From: Sipunculus nudus
Lineage: Eukaryota > Annelida > Sipuncula > Golfingiida > Sipunculidae
DNA: 64,000 nucleotides
Direction of reading: 5' to 3'
Assembly (NCBI GenBank): GCA_026874595.1
Contig: CM049321.1
Coordinates: forward strand, 49,583,297-49,647,296
Part shown: piece after piece, positions 52,542-62,307 of the stretch
How the letters are laid out: each line of letters starts with the position of its first letter
Numbering within the stretch: position 1 is the first letter of the stretch
The notes under the pieces: model-generated
The model's input: only the letters and a program-made list of their open reading frames with translations
What the model was told of the DNA's origin: nothing
The model's database searches: none
Position numbers and translations under genes: made by a program

Positions 52542-52545
<4 letters not shown>
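51166..52545. other. No gene recognised; one hairpin
   Basis: A CATCATCAT-rich tract lies at 51785-51845. A 10-bp-stem inverted repeat (GCCCACTGAG at 51991, CTCGGTGGGC at 52015) is the only structured site noted. No exon is called. Confidence 0.4.

Positions 52546-52594
<49 letters not shown>
52546..52594. repeat. (TA)n microsatellite at left end of TIR element
   Basis: About 24 TA units directly abutting the left TIR of the element at 52595-54799. Tyr-Ile peptides in local frames are repeat translations. Confidence 0.95.
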
Positions 52595-52597
<3 letters not shown>

Positions 52598-54799
52598 AAG
52601 GCCCAGATCGCGATCTGGACGGATCTTAGATCCGTCCAGCCCAAAGTGCGATCGCAGTTCAGGCCGGCCTAATCTGCAATCGCAATCCAGGCTGGCCAGA
52701 TCTTAGATCTGCTCAGCCCAGATTGCGATCAAAGTTTGGTCCGGCCCAGATTGTGATCTTGTCTTTCTTGATTCAGGATCGCAATCTGAACTGGACTGAT
52801 CTAAGATCTGTCCAGCCTGGATTGCGATCCTAAACTTGACCAGCCCATATTGCAATCCATGCTTTTACTATCACAAGCTCTGAAAGAAACTTCAATAACT
52901 AGCCTTATGTGTTAGCTTTTATTTTCAAACTTCATATTTTACCAGATTGAATCCTTATTTGTATATGCTGTGAAAATCAAATCAGATATGCTTACAGGAA
53001 TAAAATGTGCCATGGGCAAAGTTGGGCAAAATTTAAGGTACTGATTTTACACTTATGCTAATAATTTTGAGACTTTCAAAATTTTGACCTTATTTCTTTC
53101 AGACAATGACATTAAATAGTTGTATCCTTGAACAAAAATCTCTAACTATAGCTATTATCATGTTCAGACACAAAATATATTGCTCACTATTTTGATAATG
53201 TACCTAATTAATGTTTTGGTCCATAACTTTTACAAATTATGTAATATAGACCTAATTTTGGCCGGTTCATAAGAAATATATCGCAGAAATTTATGAATGT
53301 TTATAAATATGAACAAACACAAATAAGTGGTTTTGATAGAGGCAGTAAGGAAGGGTAACAACAAGTGTTTCCTTAATTCCTCGAAGGACCGAAGTAGCAT
53401 TAGCCCTGTTTTGGGCTTGGTAGGAGAAGTAAGAGAACTAATGGACATCTAATTGTATGTAAAATTTTGGATTTGTAGGTCTTATTGTTTCAAACGTGCC
53501 AGTCTAATGGACAGACGGACTGAGGGGCGGATGACAGACAGTTGATCATAACTATAACTCAAACACTAACAGTCAGCTGAACTAAACATTTAATGTATGT
53601 CAATAGTTTGAACAGTGCTAAGGTTTCCCATAGTTCTTTGGTTTTTCATGCCATTTTCAGATGGTTTTGCTCATTATGTCCCTTTAATTCACTGATTGCT
53701 GATATTTTTATATCTATACCATAGTGTTGTATAGTTCATGAAATACACTCTATTTCAAACTATTTAAGCGAGAATAAGCATGACGATTAACCAAGAGATC
53801 ATTCATACAACACCGATCAAAAGCTGATGTATGGTGAAATAAAAGGTTATTTTTGCCTTGTCAAATTTGATGATTTTTAAACTTTCCCCCCACACAATTG
53901 CTTAGGAGTCTTTTTCTGACGTTAAGGCCATATTAAGAAATCAAAATCAGGAGATTTTGCTTTTGTTGCTATTTGTGTGAGGGTGACCACTTATTTCGGG
54001 TAAAATGCCTGTACTATGTGCCACCAAGTGCCACCCATGGAGCAAGGATTGTAAAACCAATAAATGAGATGCACTGTATTTCGACTTTGAATGGTGCTGG
54101 ACACTGACTGCCCTGAGTGTGCTATATAAATTTTTATTTTGTTTTCCTGTTTTTTTTTTCATGGTCAGTAAATTTTAAATATGAATGTTTAAGTAAGCAT
54201 GGGTTTTCTTTGTAAGTGATGTGTTCAGAGTGCTGTAAAATGTACTTTTATTTTAAATTTTTAAATTACTTGGCTTACTTTTTGCAGGTACTTCGATGGA
54301 CTTTTGTTGTGTATTGTGATTGATTGACATTGCTGGACATATTAGTGTGCTACTGAAGTTACTTTTGAGAATTTTTTTATGTAACACAGTTTTATAAGCT
54401 TGATAACATGAATTTTGATAAAAAATGACTTCACTCTTTAATGAATATGTATTCATTATGGGAAAATGGTACCATGCAATACCAAATGAGTTCGTAAAAC
54501 ATCTGATGTCTCACTCCTGTGATAGTAAAACCATGGATCGCAATATGGGCTGGTCAAGTTTAGGATCCCAATCTTGGCTGGACAGATCTGAGATCTGTCT
54601 AGCCCAGATTGCGATCCTGAAGCAAGAAAGACAGGATCACAATCTGGGCCGGACTAAACTGCGATCGCAAGCTGGGCTGGACGGATCTAAGATCTGGCCA
54701 GCCTTGATTGCGATCGCAGTTTGGGCCGGCCTGAACTGCGATCGCAATTTGGGTTGGACAGATCTAAGATCCGTCCAGATCGCAATCTGGGCCTTGACA
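52595..54799. mobile_element. Non-autonomous DNA element with ~280-bp palindrome-rich TIRs
   Basis: Left terminal repeat 52595-52875 and right terminal repeat about 54518-54799 are inverted copies that agree along their whole length, from GTCAAGGCCCAGAT at the tips to CATATTGC(A/G)ATCCATG and TTTTACTATCACA inside. Each is built of short palindromes and repeats: AGATCGCGATCT, GGATCTTAGATCC, GCGATCGC, CCAGATTG(C/T)GATC. About 1.65 kb between them (52876-54517) is AT-rich and has no frame above 72 codons, so no transposase is encoded. Both ends abut (TA)n, consistent with insertion at TA. The superfamily is not recognised. The long, internally repetitive TIRs set it apart from the Tigger element nearby. 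Confidence 0.75.
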
Positions 54800-54802
54800 T
54801 AT

Positions 54803-54861
<59 letters not shown>
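54800..54861. repeat. (TA)n microsatellite at right end of TIR element
   Basis: Interrupted once (ATAAATAT). Continuation of the array at 52546-52594 if the element inserted into it. Confidence 0.95.
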
Positions 54862-54864
<3 letters not shown>

Positions 54865-55254
54865 GTGCAGTAGCTAACACGTTTAGATTCATACATTATA
54901 ATGGGAAGCAGAGGGACAAAGATATTTTTCTTTACGTGGATCAGACAGTCTACAATGTGTGCCAGACAAAACTGGAAAAAAAACAAGTAATTTTTCACAG
55001 TCGGATTCACGGTGTTTCGGATTCCTCTAGACGACCCGAATAATTTTGTAATCATTTCAGCGTGGATGTAATTTGTTGGTGCGGGCGCTTCTTGTCTCCT
55101 GTAATCCCAGCACACCGGAGTATCTGGCGCCCGCTGGGTTCAACAGATGACCCCCTGTGATGTAACCCCGAGTGCTGGTCAGCTAGTAAGGCGCCTCCGC
55201 CGGTGTTTATGGCACCTAGAGGTAGCTGTTTAAGCATGGTAATGTAATTATCAA
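54862..55254. other. No gene recognised
   Basis: GC-richer part at 55075-55225. Frames are short; a 16-bp match to an Alu-like word here is treated as chance. Confidence 0.4.
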
Positions 55255-55390
55255 GCGAACCGCATGCACGGACACTGGACTGCAGTCCTATTATTACGAA
55301 TTGAGCCCGTAATGCGCTCGGCGGCAGAGACAGACGGGCTCAGGACTGCAGTCTTATTATTATGAAGTGAGCCTGTAATCCTCCCGTCTA
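55255..55390. repeat. Two-unit tandem duplication, ~75 bp
   Basis: GGACTGCAGTCCTATTATTA...TTGAGCCCGTAAT (about 55278-55314) is repeated as GGACTGCAGTCTTATTATTA...GTGAGCCTGTAAT (about 55342-55379), with lesser similarity between. Confidence 0.6.
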
Positions 55391-56361
55391 ATTGCCGAAA
55401 CGTCTTTGTTGCAATAAAACAAGTTGTTTGAAGACTTTGCGACTGAATACTGTGTGTGTGTGTGAGGCAAACTGTGTAATCAGGCCTTTCGTGTAATGAC
55501 AAAAAAACACGATGTCCAGGTGTTACTTGTTAGGACCGATTCAATCATGCATTTCACGAAATGCCTAATATCTTGGTTGGTGTATAGATGTATATTAATG
55601 CTGAATGACAACACACAATGTTTCGTGGAAACCATTTTATTTTAAGTTTTTTTTTACCTTATCCTGCTGTAATCATGATGCACTGAAAAATTAGCCTTTA
55701 ATGCACTGGCACCTCTTTTAGTCACACAATAACTATTCTCAAATATCTATCTATACTATATAACTAACTGTAAGTTCCGGATTGTAATTTTCCAATAAAA
55801 ATCGCTCAATGCCAGGGTTGCTCAGATCTGAGCAGATCAGTAAAATAATATAACCCGAACACGTGATGCAACAGGCATGATATGAGCTGATCATTGGCGA
55901 GCAAGTGTTTACCATAATTTGCCTGTGACTATATACGATGAAACTTTTGCTGCTCATATCTGAGCAGGTCAGAAGATATAAACAGGAAACCTATAGATGG
56001 TGAAACAGACACGATGCGAGCAGATCAGAAGCGAGACAAACTATACATGACCCGTTTTGCTAAAAAAATGGTTATTTTCCTTCTTTTCCCTGGTTATATG
56101 ACATATTTATAGAAACCTACAATAAAATTAAAAAATAAAAACCGCCCGCCCGCACGGTTTCCTGAAACAAAGTGCCTGAGAAACAAACTTTTTATTTTTC
56201 CTTAGGTTAATTTTGTTTTGCAAAAAAGAACACGTTCAATTGAAAATAGGCTTTTACACTATTTGCCTAAAACGTATCAGGCGAATTGAGTTATAATGAT
56301 CACCAGACTTTAGTCATTACACATAATCCCTGGAATTTGAGTGTTACACAATTTACCTGTA

Positions 56362-56363
<2 letters not shown>
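55391..56363. other. No gene recognised; GAGCAGATCAG inverted words
   Basis: Around 55820-56030 the words CTCAGATCTGAGCAGATCAG, GCTCATATCTGAGCAGGTCAG and GCGAGCAGATCAGAAG recur, some as perfect palindromes. This suggests a small diverged repeat. No coding content. Confidence 0.4.
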
Positions 56364-56414
<51 letters not shown>

Positions 56415-56419
56415 TATAA

Positions 56420-56472
<53 letters not shown>
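56364..56472. repeat. (TA)n microsatellite left of the Tigger-like element
   Basis: About 109 bp, with ATACATATATATAAATATATAA interruptions in the middle. The final TA (56471-56472) would be the target-site duplication. Confidence 0.95.
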
Positions 56473-56476
<4 letters not shown>

Positions 56477-56907
56477 CGTGCCTTGATAATCCGACACCAA
56501 TTGTGAATGTGATATTTATGTCGGATTACAAGGCTGTCGATTTGTTAAATCACGGACGTCAAAGTGTCAAACGGGGGATGGGGCGAGTAGGCTACTGTCG
56601 GAAACAGATGTAACTGGCACTATAATATTTATTATGATCATTAAAAAGCAAATAAACAGAATAAAACGAAATATGGTATACAATACTCTTTTATTACATA
56701 CAAAAAGGAGGCATACAAAAAGGATACATCCATGAATAATCATGATGTTTTATTTACACTTGAAAAACAACAAGTCTCTCCGACTCTGGTATCCATATTA
56801 CCCATGAACAATATATGCATGATGTGTTTATTCACATTCTTCGGAAGGTAAAAGAGTCTATCTGGTATCCATGCATCCCTGTAAACAACATAAAATGCAA
56901 GGTGTGT

Positions 56908-58466
56908 CTATCTACGTTTAAAAAAGGAAAACAAGTCCGTCTGGTAGCAAGCTCTCTTCATGCTGTGTTCCTTTACCTTCCGTAACACTCCGCGTATAGC
57001 GTCAATATCCTCGGCTGAGAAGCCTTCCTGTTCCATGTGACGGAGCCCCGACTCAATGCCAGCTATGGCTCCTTTTGCGGTTACTTGCTCTGGGGGTTCA
57101 CTATCTTCATCCGAATTGCTGTCACCTCCATCTGTCGATGTGCAGCTGGCCAGTGAGACGATATCAGGCGTTGATAACATGGCCTCCCTTGGTTAAGTGC
57201 TATCCCAGGATACATATTCTTCCGCGGTCACATGATCAGCTAGTGGTAGTGCTCGTATGAGGTCACCAAGTTCACTTTCCGCCGGCGGGGTTTCTGTGTT
57301 TTCACTGGACACTTCAGTGTCGCCTGCTAAAATCCCAGTATGCCGCCAGCAGTTGGCGATCGTTGACTGTTTTACATCGTTCCAAGCGTCATGGACGAAG
57401 TAAATCGCATCCTTTACATTAATGCGCTCCATTGATCCATTCTCATCGAAGTTCTGGACGTACTGTTTCAGCAAGTAACGCTTTTAATGCACCTTGAAGT
57501 TTCTTATCACCCCCGCATCCATGCGCTGTACCTCCGACGTTGTGTTTGGTGGCAGGAACTCGACGCGCACGTAACGTAAATCCAGATTAGCCACACTGTG
57601 ACTAGGGGCATTATCGACAAGGAGGATGATCTTTCTTTTCTGTATGCGCATTTTCCTCTCAAGCTTCTCCAAAATTTCTTGAAAGATAACAGCTGTCATC
57701 CACGCCTTCTTGTTTGAGTAGTAGTCCACAAAGATCTTTGGGTTGAAGCCGCTGAAGCATCGCGAATTCTTTGACTTGTGGATAATGACAGGCATCCACT
57801 TCTCACTGCCGTCAGCGTTCGCGCATAAGCCAACTGATATTCTGTCCTTGCATCGTTTCGTTCCCTTTACCGGTCCGCTAGCTAGGGTCTTGTTTGGTTC
57901 CAGCCTGTAAAACAGTCCCATTTCATCAAAGTTGAAGTCCTTCAACTCGTAATCTTTTTAAGTATGGCTCTCATCTTTACGCGGGCATCGGCTGCAGCTG
58001 TCAAATCTGCGCTGGCTGACTCTCCGTGTTTCTCTCGCAGTGATATCCCTCGCCGTTTCTTAAAGTTCCACAACCATCTACGGGAGTATACTAGGTCTGT
58101 GATGTCAAGCGAGTTGCCGATTTCTTTGGCTTTCAAGATCAGTATGTCGTCGCTTATAGCGATGTTATGGGCAGTAGCATTGGTGAACCACAAGAATAAG
58201 GCATCCTCAAACTTGGCGTGTTTCGGCTGTGTTAACCGTGTCGATTTCGGCTCGGCACTGGTGACTGTTTCACAGGCTAACCACTTTTTACTCTGCTTGA
58301 GGATGTCCGAGATAGTGGAACGTCCAATTCTCACAGAATACGTTTCCTCTGCATACTTGACAAGATTTTCTTGGGAGCATCTAGGGTTGTCTTTCTCATA
58401 CTGACATAGAGCCTTCTTAACTGCAACTGTGATCTCTGTACGTTTTCTTTTCGCTGGTCTCTCCAT
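56908..58466 (-). pseudogene. Tigger/pogo-like transposase, broken by one frameshift and two stops
   Basis: Transposase that would bind the element ends and move it by cut and paste in the nucleus. The ATG at 58466 opens an N-terminal part (174 codons) with a psq-type helix-turn-helix (about 1-60) and a CENP-B-type DNA-binding domain (65-150, with NFKKRRGISL and KHGESASAD). A frameshift in an A/T run near 57955-57962 separates it from the DDE domain: D in NFDEMGLFYR, D in LLVDNAPSH and D in EVQRMDAGVI; the last two have 31 residues between them, as in DDD-type pogo enzymes. An in-frame TAA (57484) interrupts KVH.KRYLL, then a C-terminal part continues to a second in-frame TAA near 57193 and on to a final acidic segment ending FSFFKRR (stop at 56908). 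With these breaks it cannot make one intact protein. The opposite-strand frame at 57964-58404 is a shadow. Confidence 0.88.
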
Positions 58467-58926
58467 GATCGCACATGTAGGTGCGTGAGTATTACAGTGA
58501 AATTATGTGTAAATATCTGACAATATCGACAGCAAAAGCGTGATTAAGTACAGCAGAGAACTGAGTAGTAGCGATCTGACTGTATGAATGATGGCTTCAA
58601 TATTTGTTCAGTTTATATAAGATACAGGTGTACTCACACGGAAAACAGCTCAGGTGTCAAAACATGTCACTCCGTACTTTAATTTCTTAGACATTAAAGA
58701 TCTTCAAAGAACCAAACAAAATGTCACTATGTTTATGTGGGGACAACGGTTGTTACCATCAAAGTGATACAATAATGTAATTAATGCGGACAGGTGACAA
58801 TACCGGGAGGCCAGCGATGTTTGTTTTCCCATCCGTAGTTAATTAGCTGGGCTAGGCATCATCAGCCACGGGGCCGCGCGTGCCACCTGGGCCGACAAGT
58901 GACATAAAAGGGAATGGGTTTCAGGT
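58467..58926. other. 5' flank of the transposase inside the Tigger-like element
   Basis: Non-coding element sequence upstream of the transposase start, where its promoter would lie. A TTTATATAAG word at 58610-58619 (minus: CTTATATAAA), 144-153 bp from the ATG, is a fair TATA candidate. Confidence 0.4.
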
Positions 58927-59109
58927 CGGATTGTCAAGGCACGTCTGTACGTCGGTATGCTTGTTTGTGTCGGGAAAAGTTATGTCGGAGTTGGAATCCA
59001 AGGCTGTCGGTTTTCCAAGGCTAATTTCTATGGGATCCATTCGTGTTTTACTAAAAAAAGTCGGATTGCATGGTTTCCGGATTATTAAAGTCCGGATTGT
59101 CAAGGCACG

Positions 59110-59113
<4 letters not shown>

Positions 59114-59161
<48 letters not shown>
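59114..59161. repeat. (TA)n microsatellite right of the Tigger-like element
   Basis: About 24 TA units; the first TA is the putative target duplication. Confidence 0.95.
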
Positions 59162-59165
<4 letters not shown>

Positions 59166-59242
59166 TGGTTTCGAAGGACACGCCAAATATTCATGTAAAC
59201 TATAATAATTCTATTTAGTTTAAACGGAATGTTTCAATATAT

Positions 59243-59398
59243 TGTTACGGGTCGACATAAAAGCGGACTGAACTGTCTCGCCAGTGAAGCTTGCTTTTCT
59301 AGCGAAGCGGTTGGTACGCCGGACTTGTGAGCCACCGAAATGCGTTCGAAACCGGGATCGGCCCAATATTTTCCCCTCATTTATTTGTCTTCGTAACA
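59243..59398 (+). mobile_element. 156-bp mini-element with TGTTACG...CGTAACA ends and a tRNA-like core
   Basis: It begins TGTTACGGGTCGAC and ends TTCGTAACA, flanked on both sides by ATAT (possible 4-bp target duplication; with the flanks the inverted match is TATTGTTACG/CGTAACAATA). Inside is a tRNA-like segment with an A box (TAGCGAAGCGGTTGG, 59300-59314) and a B-box-like GCGTTCGAAACCGG (59342-59355). TG...CA ends of this sequence type are typical of Ty3-like LTRs, so it may be a solo LTR of a miniature (TRIM-like) element, or a SINE or MITE with palindromic ends. No coding capacity. Confidence 0.5.
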
Positions 59399-59843
59399 AT
59401 ATACCATAAACATCCTTTACATTAAGCTACATATGTGGAACATTTTTACTATTAATTTACTACTAATTTAGGTGAACCAAGCTTAAACCAAAGTTTCTAT
59501 GTATAAACAAAAAAAAACCGTTGGCCCCATGTTACATCTACTGTGAAAATATACATTACTGGCAGAAAACGGATTCATTACTCGAAACATAATTCATGAG
59601 AAAAATTAAGAGGTATCTCTTGAGGTCGAAATATTTACTGACCAACTTTGTCTGCCATAAACAGAAAATTCATGCCTTTGTTTAAAAAAAAGGGGCATTG
59701 CCATTTAGCGCGGTAACATTGTAAGGTATTTGAAATGGTCTAAATAAACACATAATCATTCAGTTATGAATTTATAATGATAAATAGATGTGTGTACACA
59801 TGGATAACCACCCCAAGATCCCCTATCAAACTTTTACACACAC

Positions 59844-59847
<4 letters not shown>
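59399..59847. other. No gene recognised
   Basis: AT-rich, with nothing identifiable between the mini-element and the next (TA)n array. Confidence 0.5.

Positions 59848-59891
<44 letters not shown>
59848..59891. repeat. (TA)n microsatellite
   Basis: Preceded by a short (CA)n tract (59837-59846). Confidence 0.95.
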
Positions 59892-59894
<3 letters not shown>

Positions 59895-60041
59895 TGCTAC
59901 TATAACAAGTCGGTCCGTAAAGCGATAAGTGCATCTTGTTTTCCAAATTACCTCCAAAATCTAACATACAAACCAGAACGGAGCAACAGAGTAGCGAACC
60001 AAGCGGAAAATATGGTACTAAAGCAAGGTATGAAATATGTC

Positions 60042-60099
<58 letters not shown>
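60042..60099. repeat. (TA)n microsatellite
   Basis: One ATGTAT interruption at the left. It ends 7 bp before the stop codon of the DUF7869-type pseudogene on the minus strand. Confidence 0.95.
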
Positions 60100-60102
<3 letters not shown>

Positions 60103-60105
60103 GAC

Positions 60106-60438
60106 CTATAAATCATAATACTCAGTGATGGCTCTCTTTATTTCTGCCGGGAAGTGTCCCGACTTCGTTAGTTCAAATCCGTGAAGCCATATTTGATTCC
60201 GGTGGATCTGTTCATCCCCTGTGGGGGAGGTCTTTAGGATGTACGGTGTCACCGTCCCATGAAGCCCGCCTATGTGCCCCCGCACTGTCACGCGGTCACC
60301 GTCGATGGCGATTACTTTCGCTGTCTGTGGTCCATCCCAATGATGGCGTGGGACATCAAGAAGACACATCATGCTTACTGCTAAAGGCGGCATTTCTTTT
60401 GATAAACATTTCCGTCTCTTTTTCTTACCAATCACAAC
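60106..60438 (-). pseudogene. DUF7869-type gene remnant, last exon
   Basis: A strong acceptor (CTTATATGTCTTCCTCAG) precedes an open frame of 110 codons to a TAA. It starts with a basic cluster (GKKKRRKCL), then a compact beta-rich stretch (ATAKV-like spacing: QTAKVIAIDGDRVTVRGHIG) and ends in an amphipathic segment ELTKSGHFPAEIKRAITEYY. Phase 0 at the acceptor matches the phase-0 donor of the exon at 61061-61187. This exon shows no internal breaks, but the upstream exon at 61679-62307 is broken. Assignment to the same gene rests on strand, order and phase. Confidence 0.5.
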
Positions 60439-61060
60439 CTGAGGAAGACATATAAGTTACGGTTAAAATAGTATATAATATATTGATGTTGTATACAGTG
60501 CTGCATTATGATGGAGCGGGGAGGCGATGACACAGTTCCTAGCAATAAGTCTGACAAACGGTAATATGTATATATCCAAGGGTGAGCCGAAGGAGGGCCC
60601 CGCCACACCTCCACACACACAAGACCTTGTATTCAACATCGTTGCTATATAGTTTCCTCTAATCCCAGCTATGAGTTCATTTGCAAATTATGAAAAAAAG
60701 AAATGATGGGGAATGTTAACATAAACATAAGTTTCAGTATGTTATTATTTCATTTGGAAAAACTTTATTATGGATGAAAAGCGATCTATCCGTGGGCTGT
60801 TATACCTGAGCTTGACTTAAGGTAACTGATTTAATGAATCCTGTTATCCACACAAATGAATTAGCAACTGTTTCCCTTGTTCTGAATATTAAAAAACTAC
60901 AAACATTTGAAGGTCTAGTTTGCTTCTCTGTAGAATAACAAAAATCCTTTGATTTCAATATCGACGTGGAATAAGAGGTGGAATATTTGCAACCTCCTTA
61001 ATGATGAGCATGCATTCCTACATGCTCTAAACGGGTTAACAAGTATAACGGGTTACCTAC

Positions 61061-61187
61061 CGGGGGATATTTTTCTTCGCTATTAATTTTCTCCACCCGT
61101 GCAACAGGTCCTTCCAGAGTAGGTCTTTTTTCCGCTGGCATGCTTCCAAAATTTCGGGGAGACGCCATGTATTTTGTTCCTCATCTG
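61061..61187 (-). pseudogene. DUF7869-type gene remnant, middle exon (tentative)
   Basis: Bounded by the acceptor TTTATATTCAG and donor CCCCCG|GTAGGT. Two frames are open over most of it. The frame ending NSEEKYPP at the donor is in phase with the last exon but has a TGA near the acceptor; the other (WRLPEILEACQRKKDLLW) is open from the acceptor to a TAG spanning the donor. Which one was used is unclear. Confidence 0.35.
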
Positions 61188-61678
61188 CTGAATATAAATT
61201 AAAGTAAGTATAGTCATAATCCTTCATCATACGCTGGCTACCATCATATCGGGCATAACATGAATTAATTACAATTTTTTTTGCACGTTCATATTCACAG
61301 TTCTTTTTTTTTATTTTTGATCAGTCATTCACGGACAGATGTTAAAACAGGAGCGTGTCTAAGAGGGACGCAAAAGACTCGCCAACATAAAATCTGTTCA
61401 ACGAATATATAAATGGACTTCAATTTCTATATATCGCCATTCATTTTAGATCCTTCAGAGAAACCAGTGAGTATCAAATAACCCTTTAATACAATGTAGA
61501 ATATGTAATTTTAAATCAATGATGAAATTTATTTCAGTTACACAAAATTCATGTAGACAGATTCAATTGTTCTATAAAACCTGCATGCCTATAGATGAAA
61601 AATATAGAGAATTTCAAAATGAATGAGTGTCCATATGTATGTATATGTATATGTTAGTATATATATATCTGTTAGTTC

Positions 61679-62307
61679 GCACCGCGTGCCTGTTTAACTT
61701 CCTGCAGCCATTCCCTCCATCTCCACTGGTAGTCGTCGCTTAACCTCTCTCTGAGTGTTTTGAGTCCTGCTTCAAAGGAAGCCAACTCTGATTCATCGAA
61801 AGAAGCGCAGACAGGATCAGGTGCGCCCTTCGGCTTGTTCTTCATCAGGATACCATTGGCAGACCCCTTACAGTCCGTCAGTTGGTTGTCCGTGGCCTAC
61901 ACCTTCGTGGTCATTCGGGCTCGCCGGCTACATCAAGTTCGATCTTAAACTTATGATGCTTCCTGTGGAGGGACATCGATTCCATGTTCGGAGCCAGCCA
62001 AGAGCCGATGTCATACATGTGATGTAGCACTGTAGCTGTAGGGTTCGGAATGAGTGTTTTCAAAACATTGCAGCATATTTTCAACACTGTGGGCATCATT
62101 TCTGCCTAGCCATGAAGAAAAGTGGGAAAATAACTGGTCTACATCTTCGTGTGTGTGGCCGACCATTAGGAACACTATGCGAATCTTCCGGAATATGCCC
62201 AATTCCACCAAAAGGCAACAGAGGGCAAATACATATTTGTTCTTGATTTCCCTAGCATAATTATCCATCTGGATATAGAGCACGGGTGGAAGAGAATTGC
62301 GGTGCAT
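61679..62307 (-). pseudogene. DUF7869-domain gene remnant, main exon, with frameshifts and a stop
   Basis: Minus strand. It opens with LPPVLYIQMDNYAREIKNKY, then FLMVGHTHEDVDQLFSHFSSWL, the signature region of the DUF7869 (integrase-like, RNase H-like fold) proteins found in many invertebrate genomes and probably transposon-derived. The frame shifts by one base near 62045, continues as VLHHMYDIGSWLAPNM, shifts again near 61915, has a TAG where the family usually has tryptophan (TKV.ATDNQLTDC) and finishes as ELASFEAGLKTLRERL and YQWRWREWLQEVKQARG near 61680. The two frameshifts and one stop mean this copy is not functional as it stands, unless they are assembly errors. N-terminal exons would lie above 62307 but were not recognised. 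Function of the family is not established. Confidence 0.75.

Larger units (their letters stand above)
56473..59113 (-). mobile_element. Tigger/pogo-like DNA transposon, 2641 bp
   Basis: The left tip is CAGACGTGCCTTGATAATCC; the right tip, reverse-complemented, is CAGACGTGCCTTGACAATCC. TIRs are about 24 bp and are flanked by TA on both sides, the target duplication of the Tc1/mariner superfamily. The element carries one transposase gene on the minus strand, now broken. A second copy of the right-end word lies inside at 58927-58949 (TCGGATTGTCAAGGCACGTC), and related words (TCGGATTGCATGG, CCAAGGCTGTCGG) are scattered between, so the right end has subterminal repeats or an internal duplication of about 165 bp. 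TIR type, length and transposase all agree with a full-length Tigger-like copy. Confidence 0.9.

Noticed and set aside
54687-54862. Tyr-Ile repeat proteins on both strands, here and at the other (TA)n arrays
   Set aside because: Translations of (TA)n microsatellites fused to TIR sequence.
55090-55118. Alu-like word CTGTAATCCCAGCACA
   Set aside because: A 16-bp match only, with no further Alu sequence around it. Chance.
57964-58404. 146-codon plus-strand frame inside the Tigger-like element
   Set aside because: Shadow of the transposase DNA-binding region on the other strand.
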